From contig CALJLA010000036.1 in assembly GCA_937983055.1 (NCBI GenBank), forward strand, positions 1-7,584: a stretch of DNA of 7,584 nt, written 5' to 3'. The translations under genes and the position numbers were made by a program. The DNA comes from an uncultured Pseudomonadota bacterium. Its GTDB lineage: Bacteria > Pseudomonadota > Gammaproteobacteria > Burkholderiales > Eutrophovitaceae. Shown here one piece after another: positions 6,135-7,584 of this stretch. The notes under the pieces are model-generated. The model saw only the letters and a list, made by a program, of their open reading frames with translations, was not told the DNA's origin and searched no databases. Within the stretch, counting starts at the first letter, position 1. The number at the start of each line of letters is the position of its first letter.

Positions 6135-6160
6135 AAACGCCCCGCTTGCGCGGGGCGTTT
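6135..6160. terminator. Bidirectional rho-independent terminator between P450 and hppA
   Basis: AAACGCCCCGC (6135-6145) pairs perfectly with GCGGGGCGTTT (6150-6160) around a TTGC loop, an 11-bp stem that is GC-rich inside and A-T at its base. On the plus strand TTTGTGTTTG follows, serving the P450 gene. On the minus strand the tail reads TTTTGTTTTG, serving hppA, whose stop is about 22 bases away. This is the expected layout for two convergent genes. Confidence 0.93.
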
Positions 6161-6181
6161 GTGTTTGCAGCCCGGTGCCGC

Positions 6182-7584
<1,403 letters not shown>

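Overview
This looks like a piece of a high-GC proteobacterial chromosome, most likely a betaproteobacterium (Rhodocyclales-like is a guess). The basis is uniform GC-rich codon use, a DUF502/DUF429 gene pair, and a K+-independent H+-pyrophosphatase. No phage, transposon, CRISPR, tRNA or rRNA sequence is visible. Bases 1-76 are not biological: they match an Illumina P7/TruSeq adapter read-through, with poly-T, P7, an 8-nt index slot and the read-2 primer site. The window therefore starts at a raw contig end, and genomic sequence begins around 77.

Layout: (1) 116-1716, plus strand: a two-gene unit of KDPG aldolase and 2-keto-3-deoxygluconate kinase, translationally coupled by an ATGA overlap. 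Together they take KDG to pyruvate and glyceraldehyde-3-phosphate. (2) 1717-2026: a region with no long gene, but with a convincing 26-codon minus-strand gene for a single-span membrane peptide. It has its own Shine-Dalgarno and a consensus -35 hexamer upstream. (3) 2027-4297, plus strand: three tightly packed genes, namely a DUF502 two-span membrane protein, a DUF429 RNase H-like predicted nuclease, and an exported ClpP-fold protein with Ser and His candidates. (4) 4298-4537: an intergenic region with a sigma70-like promoter, four TTGCG repeats and a 7-bp inverted repeat. (5) 4538-6106, plus strand: a cytosolic cytochrome P450 with an arginine-rich C-terminal tail and no redox partner nearby. 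(6) 6135-6160: a strong bidirectional terminator. (7) 6182-7584, minus strand: the C-terminal two thirds of the membrane H+-pyrophosphatase HppA, cut by the window end.

The genes are mostly housekeeping or accessory metabolism. No defence or mobile system is evident. The points most worth a second look are the adapter artefact, which creates a false start for the aldolase, the hidden small membrane protein, the exported ClpP-like protein coupled to DUF502/DUF429, and the repeat-rich P450 promoter region.
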